From Acidimicrobiaceae bacterium (GTDB taxonomy: Bacteria > Actinomycetota > Acidimicrobiia > Acidimicrobiales > Ilumatobacteraceae), in the NCBI GenBank assembly GCA_016722025.1, contig JADKGZ010000007.1, positions 124,001 to 188,000 of the forward strand: 64,000 nt of DNA, given 5' to 3'. The position numbers and the translations under genes are program-made. The first letter of the stretch is position 1. Every line of letters begins with the position of its first letter. A model generated the notes under the pieces. That model saw nothing but the letters and a program-made list of their open reading frames with translations, searched no databases and was not told where the DNA came from. Below are positions 52,183-60,746 of this stretch, in pieces.

Positions 52183-52188
52183 TAGACT
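52183..52188 (+). promoter_or_regulatory. -10 box TAGACT of the 95-residue gene
   Basis: TAGACT six bases before the ATG at 52195, in the 24-base spacer that separates it from the divergent malQ. Confidence 0.4.
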
Positions 52189-52194
52189 CTCTGC

Positions 52195-52482
52195 ATGGCC
52201 TCCGCTCTGGCGAAGTGGCAACTGAAGAGGATCAGTGCTCGGCTGAAGGTGCTGCGCGAAGAGTTGCGGATCATCGACGAGCAACGCTCCCACCTCGTCG
52301 ACGACGCCGACGATCTCGGTCTGCGCGCGGTCGTGTCCGACTCGCCGTTGGCACGCTCGGAGGCCCATGCCGCCGGCGGTCACGCGGCAGCAATCGAAGG
52401 CGCGAGGGTGCACGTGGTCGACGAGATCTCCCGACTCGAGCGGCGTCAGGACACGTTGCTCGATCGGTTCACCGCCGGCTGA
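52195..52482 (+). CDS. Small coiled-coil hypothetical protein
   Basis: A 95-residue, highly charged protein with two predicted helices rich in Leu/Glu/Arg heptads (residues 5-40 and 65-92), separated by an Ala/His-rich turn. No family is recognised. A clear -10 box and start codon, and placement on the strand of the following ANTAR-polA cluster, support it as a real gene. A structural or scaffolding role is only a guess. Confidence 0.6.
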   Translation: MASALAKWQLKRISARLKVLREELRIIDEQRSHLVDDADDLGLRAVVSDSPLARSEAHAAGGHAAAIEGARVHVVDEISRLERRQDTLLDRFTAG

Positions 52483-52605
52483 CGAACTGTACGAACCGTC
52501 AACCTCGGGCGCCCGGTTGCCCGGTTGGCTGCTTGACTGTCGGCGTCCTGCTTGAATGTGTGAGCGGGCCACGAGTGTGCCTCACCGGCCGAAAGGACGC
52601 CATCG

Positions 52606-53181
52606 ATGACCATCCGTGTGGTGATCGCCGAAGACGAAGCCATCATCCGCCTCGACCTGCGCGAGACCCTCGAGGAAGAGGGCTACGAGGTCGTCGGTGA
52701 GACCGGCCGCGGCGACAAGGCCGTCGAGCTCGTGCGCGAGATGCGGCCCGACCTGGCCATTCTCGACATCAAGATGCCGCACATGGACGGGCTGGAAGCT
52801 GCCCGCATCATCAGCGGCGAGCGGATCTGCGGCGTGCTCATGCTCACCGCCTTCAGCCAGCGCGAGGTCGTGGAGGATGCTCGCGATGCCGGCGCGCTGG
52901 CGTACCTGGTGAAGCCGTACCAGAAGAGCGACCTGATCCCCGCGATCGAAGTGGCCATCGGGCGCTTTCGCGAGCTGCAGCAGCTCAGCGGCGAGGTCGA
53001 TGCCCTTGGCGAGCAGCTGGAAGCGCGCAAGGCCATCGACCGGGCCAAGGGCGTGCTCATCGACCAGCACGGCATGAAGGAAGGCGACGCGTTCACCTTC
53101 ATCCAGCGCACGGCGATGAGTGAGCGGTCGCGCATGCGCGATGTCGCCGACCGCATCCTGGCCGGCACGCTGCACCCCTAA
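52606..53181 (+). CDS. pdtaR: ANTAR-domain response regulator (PdtaR-like)
   Basis: A 191-residue receiver plus RNA-binding ANTAR protein. EDE (9-11), phospho-acceptor Asp54 in LAILDIKMPHMDG and Lys in YLVKPYQ form the receiver. The ANTAR domain is at about 125-190 (AKGVLIDQHGMKEGDAFTFIQRTAMSERSRMRDVADRIL). Mycobacterial PdtaR also lies near polA, rpsA, coaE and uvrB, so orthology is likely. Such proteins act as transcription antiterminators through dual hairpins in target mRNAs. Its sensor kinase is not adjacent. Confidence 0.87.
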   Translation: MTIRVVIAEDEAIIRLDLRETLEEEGYEVVGETGRGDKAVELVREMRPDLAILDIKMPHMDGLEAARIISGERICGVLMLTAFSQREVVEDARDAGALAYLVKPYQKSDLIPAIEVAIGRFRELQQLSGEVDALGEQLEARKAIDRAKGVLIDQHGMKEGDAFTFIQRTAMSERSRMRDVADRILAGTLHP

Positions 53182-53237
53182 CTGGTGGTCGGGACTGGTC
53201 GCCGCTTCGGGCCGGGGGGCGGGGCCCCGGCGGGCCC

Positions 53238-53280
53238 GGGGGGGGGGGGGGGGGGGGCGGGGGGGGGGGGGGGTGGGGGC
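53238..53280. repeat. Extreme poly-G tract upstream of polA
   Basis: Twenty consecutive G (53238-53257), C, fifteen G, T, five G and C, preceded by further GC-only sequence from about 53210. The tract lies in the 197-base space between pdtaR and polA. It has strong G-quadruplex potential if real, but such runs are also a classic assembly or base-calling artefact. Confidence 0.7.
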
Positions 53281-53365
53281 TGGGCCCGCTTCGCTTTGAC
53301 TGCTCCCTCGTGCGGCTCGTCGCTGGCGCTTCCCTCGCCGCCGCCTCGCGGGGTGGTGGCTCCCG

Positions 53366-53371
53366 TAGAGT
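53366..53371 (+). promoter_or_regulatory. -10 box TAGAGT of polA
   Basis: TAGAGT seven bases before the polA GTG at 53379. It supports that start rather than any earlier one reaching into the G-rich tract. Confidence 0.45.
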
Positions 53372-53378
53372 CCACGGG

Positions 53379-56048
53379 GTGAAGCTGCTGCTGCTCGATG
53401 GAAACTCCTTGACGTATCGCGCGTTCTACGCGCTGCCCACCGACATGGCCACGGCCTCGGGGCAGGTCACCAATGCGGTGTTCGGGTTCACCTCGATGTT
53501 CATCTACATGGTCAAGGACCAGCAGCCCGATGCGGTGGTGGTGGCGTTCGACCGGCCCGAGCCGACGTTTCGTCACGAGGCCGACCCGTTGTACAAGGCA
53601 CAGCGCGAAGCAGCGCCCGACATCTTGCGCCAGCAGATGGGATTGGTGCGCGAGGTGCTCGCGGCGCTGAACATCACCGTGCTCGAGCTCGCCGGGTGGG
53701 AAGCCGACGACATCCTGGCCACGCTCGCCGAGCAGGCGAAGCAGCAGGGCCACGACGCCATCATCGTCACGGGCGATCGCGACAGCTACCAGCTGGTGCA
53801 CGATCCGCACGTGAAGGTGATGTACAACAGGCGCGGCGTCAGCGACTACGCGCTGTACGACGAGGCGGGCATCGCCGAGAAGACGGGGGTGACCCCGGCG
53901 CTGTACCCGCAGTACGCCGCGCTGCGTGGCGACCCCAGCGACAACCTGGAGGGCGTGCCCGGCGTGGGCGAGAAGACCGCGGCGAAGCTGCTCAACCAGT
54001 ACGGCAGCCTCGATGGCATCTTCGCTCACGTCGACGAGCAGACCCCGAAGTTGAGGGGCTCGCTGATCGAGCACGAGCAACGCGCGCGCCACAACTTCGA
54101 GATGATGACCCTGCGCCGTGATGCGCCCGTCACGGTCGACTTCGGCACGCTCACGGTGGAACCGAACGACGTGGAAGTAAAGCGGTTGTTCGACTTCCTC
54201 GAGTTCCGAGCGTTGCACGACCGGCTGTACGAGGCGCTGGCCACGTTCGGCATCGGTGCGGCCGCAGCCGGCGCCGGGCCTTCGTCGTCGGCGGAGGTGT
54301 TGGAGGCGGAGGTCACCGACGTGCTCGACGTCGCCGCGGCTGCGGAACTGATCGCCGGCCAGACCACGCTCGACGCCATTCCCGCGTGGTCCGGCGATGC
54401 CGGCCGCAGCGACGTCATCGGGCTGGCCGTCGTCACCGATGCCGACAGTGCGGAAGTCGCGTGGCTTCCCGCTCAGGTGGTGCATGCGCCGCAGGTGCTG
54501 GAGGCGTTGGGGGCACACCGCGGCTGGCGCGGCCACAACGCGAAGGCGCTGATGCGCTGGTTGCTCGACCAGGGCGGGGCGGTCCCAGGCCTTCGGCTCG
54601 ACACGGCCATCGCGGCCTACCTCATCGACCCCGCCGACACTCGCTATGCGTTGCGCGACCTGTTGGCCCGCTACACCCGCTTCCAGCTGCCCGACGACGG
54701 CTCCGCCGCCAAGGGCCAACTCGACTTCGGCGGTGGGCCCGACGAGCGCCAGGTCGCGGCACGTGGCGCGCTGGCCGTCGCGCATCTGTCGGCTGCGTTG
54801 GAGGCCTCGCTCGACAAGCAGGGCATGGCTGCCCTCTATGCCACCATCGAGAACCCGCTGGTCGGCGTGCTGGCGAAGATGGAGCACGTGGGCATCGCAG
54901 TCGACGTGGCCGAACTGACCAAGCTCAACGAGCGTCTCACCGCCGATGTCGAGCGCTTGGGTGCTCTGCTGCAGGAGGTGGTCGGGCGGCCGTTCAACCT
55001 CAACTCGCCGATCCAGCTGCGCGAGATCCTCTACACCGAGCGCGGGTTGGCCCCCGGCAAGAAGACCAAGACCGGGTTCAGCACCGACGCGGCGACCTTG
55101 GAGAAGCTGCGCGACCAGTGGCCCGAGTTCATCGACCCGCTGCTGCAGTACCGCGAGGTGGAGAAGCTGCGCGGCACCTATGGCACCGGCCTGCTGGCGG
55201 AGGTGGCGCCCGATGGTCGCATCCATGCCACCTTCAACCAGACGGTGGCGCGCACGGGCCGGCTGTCCAGCGACCAGCCCAACCTGCACAACATCCCGGT
55301 GCGCAGCGAGGAGGGCCGCCTGTTCCGCAAGGCGTTCATCCCGGCGCCCGGCTGCCAGCTGCTGGTGGCCGACTACAACCAGATCGAGCTGCGCTGCATC
55401 GCCCACCTCGCCCAGGACCCTGGGTTGATCGAGGCGTTCACCAGCGGCACCGACATCCACAACGCAACGGCATCGCGGGTGTTCGGCGTCGAACCGGCGG
55501 CGGTCACCACCGAGCAGCGGTCGAAGGCGAAGATGGTCTCGTACGGGCTGGCGTACGGCATGGAGGCCTACGGGCTGGCGCAGCGCCTGTCGATTCCGAC
55601 CAGCGAAGCGGCCGTCATCCTCGATGCCTACTTCGAGGCGTTCCCGAACGTGAAGGCCTACATGGACCGCACCGTGGTCGAGGCCCGCATGCGGGGCTAC
55701 ACCGAAACGCTCTTCGGTCGCCGTCGTCCAATTCCCGAGTTGTCCAACAGCAACTTCCGCATCCGCCAGGCAGGCGAACGCCAGGCGATGAACGCCGGCA
55801 TCCAGGGGCTCGCCGCCGACATCTTCAAGGTCGCGCTCGTGCGCATCGACGAGGCGCTGGTTGCCGCCGGGGTAGCCAGTCAACTGGTGCTGCAGGTGCA
55901 CGACGAGGTGCTGGTCGAGACTCCCGAGGCCGAGATGGAGCGCGTCGGACCGCTGGTGATCGACCTCATGCGCGGCGCCGCGCAGCTCGACGTACCGCTC
56001 GAGGTCAACGTCGCCTGGGGCAAGACCTGGGCCGCGGGCAAAGGCTGA
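53379..56048 (+). CDS. polA: DNA polymerase I
   Basis: An 889-residue family A polymerase for repair and Okazaki fragment processing. The N-terminal 5' nuclease (LLLLDGNSLTYRAFYALP, AGWEADDILATLA, TGDRDSYQLV, GVPGVGEKTAAKLL) is complete. In the 3'-5' exonuclease-like region (about 310-480) the metal-binding DxE pair is missing, so proofreading is probably absent, as in other actinobacteria. The polymerase has TVARTGRLSSDQPNLHNIP, LLVADYNQIELR (motif A), the motif B region RSKAKMVSYGLAYGMEAYGL and QVHDEVLVE (motif C). Confidence 0.96.
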   Translation: MKLLLLDGNSLTYRAFYALPTDMATASGQVTNAVFGFTSMFIYMVKDQQPDAVVVAFDRPEPTFRHEADPLYKAQREAAPDILRQQMGLVREVLAALNITVLELAGWEADDILATLAEQAKQQGHDAIIVTGDRDSYQLVHDPHVKVMYNRRGVSDYALYDEAGIAEKTGVTPALYPQYAALRGDPSDNLEGVPGVGEKTAAKLLNQYGSLDGIFAHVDEQTPKLRGSLIEHEQRARHNFEMMTLRRDAPVTVDFGTLTVEPNDVEVKRLFDFLEFRALHDRLYEALATFGIGAAAAGAGPSSSAEVLEAEVTDVLDVAAAAELIAGQTTLDAIPAWSGDAGRSDVIGLAVVTDADSAEVAWLPAQVVHAPQVLEALGAHRGWRGHNAKALMRWLLDQGGAVPGLRLDTAIAAYLIDPADTRYALRDLLARYTRFQLPDDGSAAKGQLDFGGGPDERQVAARGALAVAHLSAALEASLDKQGMAALYATIENPLVGVLAKMEHVGIAVDVAELTKLNERLTADVERLGALLQEVVGRPFNLNSPIQLREILYTERGLAPGKKTKTGFSTDAATLEKLRDQWPEFIDPLLQYREVEKLRGTYGTGLLAEVAPDGRIHATFNQTVARTGRLSSDQPNLHNIPVRSEEGRLFRKAFIPAPGCQLLVADYNQIELRCIAHLAQDPGLIEAFTSGTDIHNATASRVFGVEPAAVTTEQRSKAKMVSYGLAYGMEAYGLAQRLSIPTSEAAVILDAYFEAFPNVKAYMDRTVVEARMRGYTETLFGRRRPIPELSNSNFRIRQAGERQAMNAGIQGLAADIFKVALVRIDEALVAAGVASQLVLQVHDEVLVETPEAEMERVGPLVIDLMRGAAQLDVPLEVNVAWGKTWAAGKG

Positions 56049-56057
56049 CCGGTCGCC

Positions 56058-56798
56058 ATGGCGGAGGCCAGTCCCGACCATCAGCACTGGTTCGAGCCGA
56101 TCGCAGCGCACCTGGGTGGCGCGTACCTGCGCTACTCGTTCACCAAGGGCACACGGCAGGAGGTCGACTTCTTGTTCGACGCGCTGCAGCTGCGGCCGGG
56201 GCAGCGGGTGCTCGATGTCGGTTGCGGGCCGGGCCGGCACGCGCATGAGCTGGCTCGCCGTGGGCTGATCGTGCACGGCATCGACATCAGCGAACGATTC
56301 ATCGAGCTTGCCGCTGCAGACGCACCCGACGGTGCGACGTTCCAGCGTCTCGATGCCCGCGACCTGGGCTTCGACGGTGAGTTCGACGCGGTCATCTGTC
56401 TCTGCCAGGGCGCGTTCGGGCTGATGACGGCGAATGGCGACGACGAGCGGGTGCTTGCCGCCATGGCCCGGGCGCTGCGACCCGGTGGCCAGTTGGCGCT
56501 GAGCGCCTTCAACGCCTACTACGCGGTGAAGTACTTCGCGGCCGGCGACAACCCGGGGGCGACCTTCGACGCTGCCACCGGCGTCAATCACGAGCACACC
56601 GAGGTGCGCAACGAGCAGGGCGAGGCCAAGGCCGTCGACCTGTGGACCGGCTGCTACACCCCGCGCGAGCTGCGCGTGCTCTGCCGCGTGGCGGGGTTGA
56701 CGGTCGACTCGATCAGCAGCGTCGAACCGGGTGGTTACGGCTGGGCCGAGCCCACCACCGAGACGGCTGAATTCTTGGTGATCGCACACCGCAGCTGA
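56058..56798 (+). CDS. SAM-dependent methyltransferase
   Basis: A 246-residue class I methyltransferase. Motif I is RVLDVGCGPGRHAHEL (near residue 50), followed by GIDISERFIELA and a RPGGQLALSAFNAYYAVKYF post-motif. HWFEPIAAHLGGAYLRYSF at the N-terminus resembles small-molecule methyltransferases of the UbiE/biotin-C type. The gene lies nine bases after polA and just before rpsA in the same direction. Substrate unknown. Confidence 0.82.
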   Translation: MAEASPDHQHWFEPIAAHLGGAYLRYSFTKGTRQEVDFLFDALQLRPGQRVLDVGCGPGRHAHELARRGLIVHGIDISERFIELAAADAPDGATFQRLDARDLGFDGEFDAVICLCQGAFGLMTANGDDERVLAAMARALRPGGQLALSAFNAYYAVKYFAAGDNPGATFDAATGVNHEHTEVRNEQGEAKAVDLWTGCYTPRELRVLCRVAGLTVDSISSVEPGGYGWAEPTTETAEFLVIAHRS

Positions 56799-56881
56799 TG
56801 ACGCACGGCAAGTGCGCTGGTAGCCTCTCGGGGTCCGGAATCCGCCGGTCTCCTAGGTTTTTGTTCGAAAGCGATCGTCCC

Positions 56882-58258
56882 TTGTCCGATACCACTACCA
56901 CCTCATCCTCGACCGACTCCTCCTGGGGCACGTTCGACGAAGAGGGCAACTACACCCCCCGCCAGATCGTCTCCGACGATCTCGGCATGTCGTTCGCCGA
57001 CGCCATCGCCGGCACCATGGTCTCCGTCGAAGACGGCCAGCTGGTGCACGGCACCGTCGTCAAGATCGACAAAGACGAAGTGCTCCTCGACATCGGGTAC
57101 AAGAGCGAAGGTGTCATCCCGTCGCGCGAGCTCAGCATCCGCAACGATGTCGACCCGCACGAGATCGTCACCCTCGGCGAGTCCATCGAAGCGCTGGTGC
57201 TCACCAAGGAAGACAAAGAGGGCCGTCTGGTCCTGTCCAAGAAGCGGGCGCAGTACGAGCGTGCGTGGGGCACCATCGAGAAGATCAAGGAAGCCGAAGG
57301 CACCGTCGAGGGCCCGGTCATCGAAGTGGTCAAGGGCGGTCTCATCGTCGACATCGGCCTGCGTGGCTTCCTGCCCGCATCGCTGGTCGAGCTGCGCCGT
57401 GTGCGCGATCTCGTGCCGTACGTCGGCAAGACCGTCCAGGCCAAGATCATCGAGCTCGACAAGAACCGCAACAACGTGGTGCTCAGCCGCCGCGCCTTCC
57501 TGGAAGAGACGCAGAAGGAGAGCCGCGACAGCTTCCTCACCAACCTCAAGCCGGGCGAGATCCGCGAGGGCGTGGTCAGCAGCGTCGTGTCCTTCGGTGC
57601 GTTCGTCGACCTCGGCGGCATGGACGGCCTCATCCACGTCAGCGAGCTGTCGTGGAAGCATGTCGACCACCCGGGTGCGGTCGTCAACGTGGGCGACAAG
57701 GTCACCGTGCAGGTGCTCGATGTCGACTTCGATCGCGAGCGCATCAGCCTGTCGCTGAAGGCAACCCAGCAGGATCCGTGGCAGGAGTTCGCCGGCTCGC
57801 ACGAAGTGGGCCAGCTGGTCTACGGCCGGGTCACCAAGCTGGTGCCGTTCGGTGGCTTCGTGCAGGTGGGCGAAGGCATCGAGGGTCTGGTGCACATCTC
57901 CGAGATGAGCACGCACCACGTCGACTCGCCCGAGCAGGTCGTCACGCCGGGCGAGGAGCTGTGGGTGAAGATCATCGATCTCGACCTCGCCCGTCGCCGC
58001 ATCAGCCTGTCGATCAAGCAGGCCGCCGAGGGTGGCGAGCTGGCCGAGGAGTACCGCCAGCACTTCGAGATCGACGAGCACGGCAACTGGACCGCCGGCC
58101 AGGACGATGCCGAGCGCGAGGCCGCGTGGGCCGAGTACTACGAGGAGAACCCGGGCGAGGCCCCGCCGGCCGCCGACGGTGCCGAGGCAGCCGCGCCGGC
58201 CGTTGCCGACGTCGAGGCCGTTGCCGACGCCGAAGTGGTCGAGGCGCCGGAAGCCTGA
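56882..58258 (+). CDS. rpsA: 30S ribosomal protein S1
   Basis: A 458-residue S1 protein with four S1/OB repeats (VEDGQLVHGTVVKID..., GTVEGPVIEVVKGGLIVDI..., GEIREGVVSSVVSFGAFVDLGGMDG..., GQLVYGRVTKLVPFGGFVQV...), the usual actinobacterial number, and an Ala/Glu/Val-rich acidic tail. The start is uncertain. TTG 56882 gives the expected short N-terminus, with a TAGGTT box at 56854-56859. An ATG at 56798, overlapping the methyltransferase stop, would add 28 residues of poor character. A strong terminator follows. Confidence 0.93.
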   Translation: MSDTTTTSSSTDSSWGTFDEEGNYTPRQIVSDDLGMSFADAIAGTMVSVEDGQLVHGTVVKIDKDEVLLDIGYKSEGVIPSRELSIRNDVDPHEIVTLGESIEALVLTKEDKEGRLVLSKKRAQYERAWGTIEKIKEAEGTVEGPVIEVVKGGLIVDIGLRGFLPASLVELRRVRDLVPYVGKTVQAKIIELDKNRNNVVLSRRAFLEETQKESRDSFLTNLKPGEIREGVVSSVVSFGAFVDLGGMDGLIHVSELSWKHVDHPGAVVNVGDKVTVQVLDVDFDRERISLSLKATQQDPWQEFAGSHEVGQLVYGRVTKLVPFGGFVQVGEGIEGLVHISEMSTHHVDSPEQVVTPGEELWVKIIDLDLARRRISLSIKQAAEGGELAEEYRQHFEIDEHGNWTAGQDDAEREAAWAEYYEENPGEAPPAADGAEAAAPAVADVEAVADAEVVEAPEA

Positions 58259-58277
58259 TCCGTACCGATTCGCAGTG

Positions 58278-58313
58278 ATGGCACGGCCGTGAGGCCGTGC
58301 CATCGTGCGTTTT
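58278..58313 (+). terminator. Rho-independent terminator after rpsA
   Basis: ATGGCACGGCC and GGCCGTGCCAT form a perfect 11-bp stem with a GTGA loop; six bases later comes TTTT (58310-58313). It lies 19 bases after the rpsA stop, between convergent genes, and ends at the stop of the next gene. Confidence 0.85.
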
Positions 58314-58939
58314 CAGGTGAGTTTGACGATGCCCATCTTGACGGCCATCAGCACGGCCTGCGTGAGATCGCGAGCATTGAGCTTGTCGTAGATCGAGGCG
58401 AGGTGGTTCTTCACGGTGCGATGGCTGATGTAGAGCCGCTCGGCGATCTCGTTGGTGCCCAGACCATCGGCGACGAGCTGCAGCACCTCTTCCTCGCGAG
58501 TGGAGATGATGCCGTCGGTTTCACGTCGTGCTTCCTTGAGCAAGGCCTCGGCAAGGTGCGGCGACATCGGCCGATCGCCATTGGCGGCGAGGCGCACGGC
58601 TTCGGCGACCTCGCTCACCGATGAGTCCTTGGTGACGTAACCGACTGCGCCCGCCTTGAGGGCGTTGTCGAACACTTCGCGGTCGATGTGCATGGTGAGC
58701 ATCACCACCCGCATCTCGCTTCTCGCTGCCAGCAGCTGGCGGGTGGCGTCGATGCCGTCGACCTTGGGCATCGAGACGTCCATCAGCACCACGTCGGGTC
58801 GCAGTGCCAGTGCGATGCGGACACCTTCCTCGCCGTCGGCCGCTTCGCCGATGACATCGATGCCCTCCGCTTCCAGGGCGCGCCGCAGCGCTTGGCGCAG
58901 CATCGTGTGATCATCGACCAGAACCACGGACAGTGCCAT
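58313..58939 (-). CDS. NarL/LuxR-family response regulator
   Basis: A 208-residue regulator. DD at 9-10, phospho-acceptor Asp54 in VVLMDVSMPKVDG and Lys in GYVTKDSS define the receiver. The LuxR-type helix-turn-helix at about 143-205 reads STREEEVLQLVADGLGTNEIAERLYISHRTVKNHLASI. The ATG overlaps the stop of the upstream kinase gene (ATGA), so they form a two-component operon. It reads against rpsA and stands between rpsA and coaE, which are neighbours in mycobacteria. Confidence 0.9.
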   Translation of the reverse strand: MALSVVLVDDHTMLRQALRRALEAEGIDVIGEAADGEEGVRIALALRPDVVLMDVSMPKVDGIDATRQLLAARSEMRVVMLTMHIDREVFDNALKAGAVGYVTKDSSVSEVAEAVRLAANGDRPMSPHLAEALLKEARRETDGIISTREEEVLQLVADGLGTNEIAERLYISHRTVKNHLASIYDKLNARDLTQAVLMAVKMGIVKLT

Positions 58940-60705
58940 CAGCGTGCTGAGTCTCCTAGGTGAAGGTCGAGGCGCACTTCCGTACCGCCCGTGGAGAGCG
59001 ACTTGACGGTGAGCTCGGCCTCGATGCGATGCGCCCGTTCGCGCATGCCGACGAGACCGTAACTGTCGGGTCGCGCGCCTGTGGCATCGAGACCGATGCC
59101 GTCGTCGCGAACAGTGATCTGCAGTGCAGAGCCGTTTCGCCGCCCGGCGACCAGCAGGTGGGTGGCTCGCGAATGTCGCTCGGCGTTGACGATGGCTTCG
59201 CGAACGATCTGCCACAGCTCGCGTTCCATCATCTGCGGCAGGCGTTCGCCCAACCGGAGGTCGGTGGCCGTGTGGATGCCGCTGCGCTGCTCGACGCGCT
59301 GCAGGAACTCGGCCGTGGTGGCCGCGAGATCGCGGTGGTCGGTGACTTCCGTGCGCAGGTCGTACAGCGTGTCGCGCACTTCGGTGACCGCGGCCGAGAC
59401 CTGCTCGCGCAGCTCACGCAGCACGGGCTCGATCTCCCCACCATCGACCGCCACGGCGAGTGCGCGATCGACCTCGAACCCGATCATGGCCAGCGACGAG
59501 CCGACATGATCGTGCAGCTCGCGAGCGATGCGCGAGCGTTCTTCGTCGGCGGCCAGCGTGCGGATGCGGCGGAACATGCGGGCGTTGTCGATGGCGATGC
59601 CGAACGGCTCGCTGAGGCCGTGCACCACCTCCGCCTGCTGCTGCCCGAACGCACCGGGTGTGGAGGTCTCGACCGCGATGAACCCCACCAACGCTCCGCG
59701 CGCGCGGAGCGCGGCGTACAGCCCGCTGCGGGCACCGGCGCACACGCCGTCGCCCTTGCCGAGGTCGTCGATGCGAATGGTCTTCATCGACTCGGCGGCC
59801 TGGCGCAGCCCCGATGGCAGGTGATCGAGCGGGTGCGCGCCCGCTGTCTCGGCGCCCTGCGTACGCACGGGAGTCGCGCTGCGCGTGATCGGGTCGACGA
59901 GGTACACGGTGAGCAGGTCGTGCTGCACCATGCTGCGCAGCCGCCCGACGGTGGAGTCGAGCACTTCCTCCAGGTCGAGTGACGCCGGCAGGGTCTGAGC
60001 CACTCGCTGCAGCGCGAACAGCAACGAGTTCGCCTCTGCCAGCCTGCTCACCCGGTCGAGCGCGAAACGTTGTTGGCGAGCGGCGTCGTGCGCTGCGCGG
60101 TGCGCCAGCCCGCTGGTGAACGCCACCAGGCCGAGCAACCCCACCCAGAGCGCGCCGTCTTGCAGGCCTTGCCGCACACCAACGTTGGGGACGTGCTGCA
60201 CGGTGACGACGGCGACCGCGGCGACGGCGAGCTGGGCACTGAACGCACCGCCGGCGGCGAACCCGGCGAGCATGCCGGTGGGCACCAGGAACAGCACGAA
60301 CGGAGACGCCCACGCGCCGCTCAACAAGATGGCGGCGGTGACACCGGCCAGTTCGATGACGATGCGGAGGCGCACCTTGGCGTCGTTGCGGTACGCCACG
60401 GGCCGGCGGCAGGCCACCGCCGTGAACACGGCGGCTGCGGCGGTGATGGCGACCAGGCTCCAGTTGTGCCAGGAGAGGCTCGGCTGTGCGCGCACGACGG
60501 CGCCGGCCAGCGCGGCCAGCCGGAACGGCCACAGCGGCGCGGCGTTGAGGGTGGGGCTGACGGTGGGCGGCGGCTGGTGGCGAGCGCGCCGGTCGACGCC
60601 GCCCGGCGGCGTGCGACTGGAACTGCGCCGCTCGACGAGCGGCCACCCCACCGATGTGGGGTCGGTGCCCGGCGAACCGGGCAGTTCGTCGGTGTCGTCG
60701 GCCAC
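58939..60705 (-). CDS. NarL-type sensor histidine kinase with GAF domain
   Basis: A 588-residue kinase. About six hydrophobic segments fill residues 58-205 (membrane sensor). A GAF domain follows at about 235-378 (LDLEEVLDSTVGRLRSMVQHDLLTVYLVD ... FGIAIDNARMFRRI), then a HisKA_3 domain with His398 in RIARELHDHVGSSLAMI and HATPase (IVREAIVNAERHSRAT, VRDDGIGLD, YGLVGMRERA). The long N-terminal 55 residues are polar and Pro-rich. The GTG start is at 60703-60705. Partner: the regulator at 58313-58939. Signal unknown. Confidence 0.87.
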   Translation of the reverse strand: MADDTDELPGSPGTDPTSVGWPLVERRSSSRTPPGGVDRRARHQPPPTVSPTLNAAPLWPFRLAALAGAVVRAQPSLSWHNWSLVAITAAAAVFTAVACRRPVAYRNDAKVRLRIVIELAGVTAAILLSGAWASPFVLFLVPTGMLAGFAAGGAFSAQLAVAAVAVVTVQHVPNVGVRQGLQDGALWVGLLGLVAFTSGLAHRAAHDAARQQRFALDRVSRLAEANSLLFALQRVAQTLPASLDLEEVLDSTVGRLRSMVQHDLLTVYLVDPITRSATPVRTQGAETAGAHPLDHLPSGLRQAAESMKTIRIDDLGKGDGVCAGARSGLYAALRARGALVGFIAVETSTPGAFGQQQAEVVHGLSEPFGIAIDNARMFRRIRTLAADEERSRIARELHDHVGSSLAMIGFEVDRALAVAVDGGEIEPVLRELREQVSAAVTEVRDTLYDLRTEVTDHRDLAATTAEFLQRVEQRSGIHTATDLRLGERLPQMMERELWQIVREAIVNAERHSRATHLLVAGRRNGSALQITVRDDGIGLDATGARPDSYGLVGMRERAHRIEAELTVKSLSTGGTEVRLDLHLGDSAR

Positions 60706-60733
60706 GGGCCAGAGCCTACTTGCGGCGGCAACC

Positions 60734-60739
60734 TACACT
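60734..60739 (+). promoter_or_regulatory. -10 box TACACT of coaE
   Basis: TACACT seven bases before the coaE ATG at 60747, in the 41-base spacer to the divergent kinase gene. Confidence 0.45.
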
Positions 60740-60746
60740 TCCGCTC

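Noticed and set aside
53178..56789. A 1203-codon open frame on the minus strand opposite polA and the methyltransferase gene
   Set aside because: It is the high-GC antisense shadow of polA; it is rich in His/Arg/Val low-complexity sequence, has no domain, and polA on the other strand is unmistakable.
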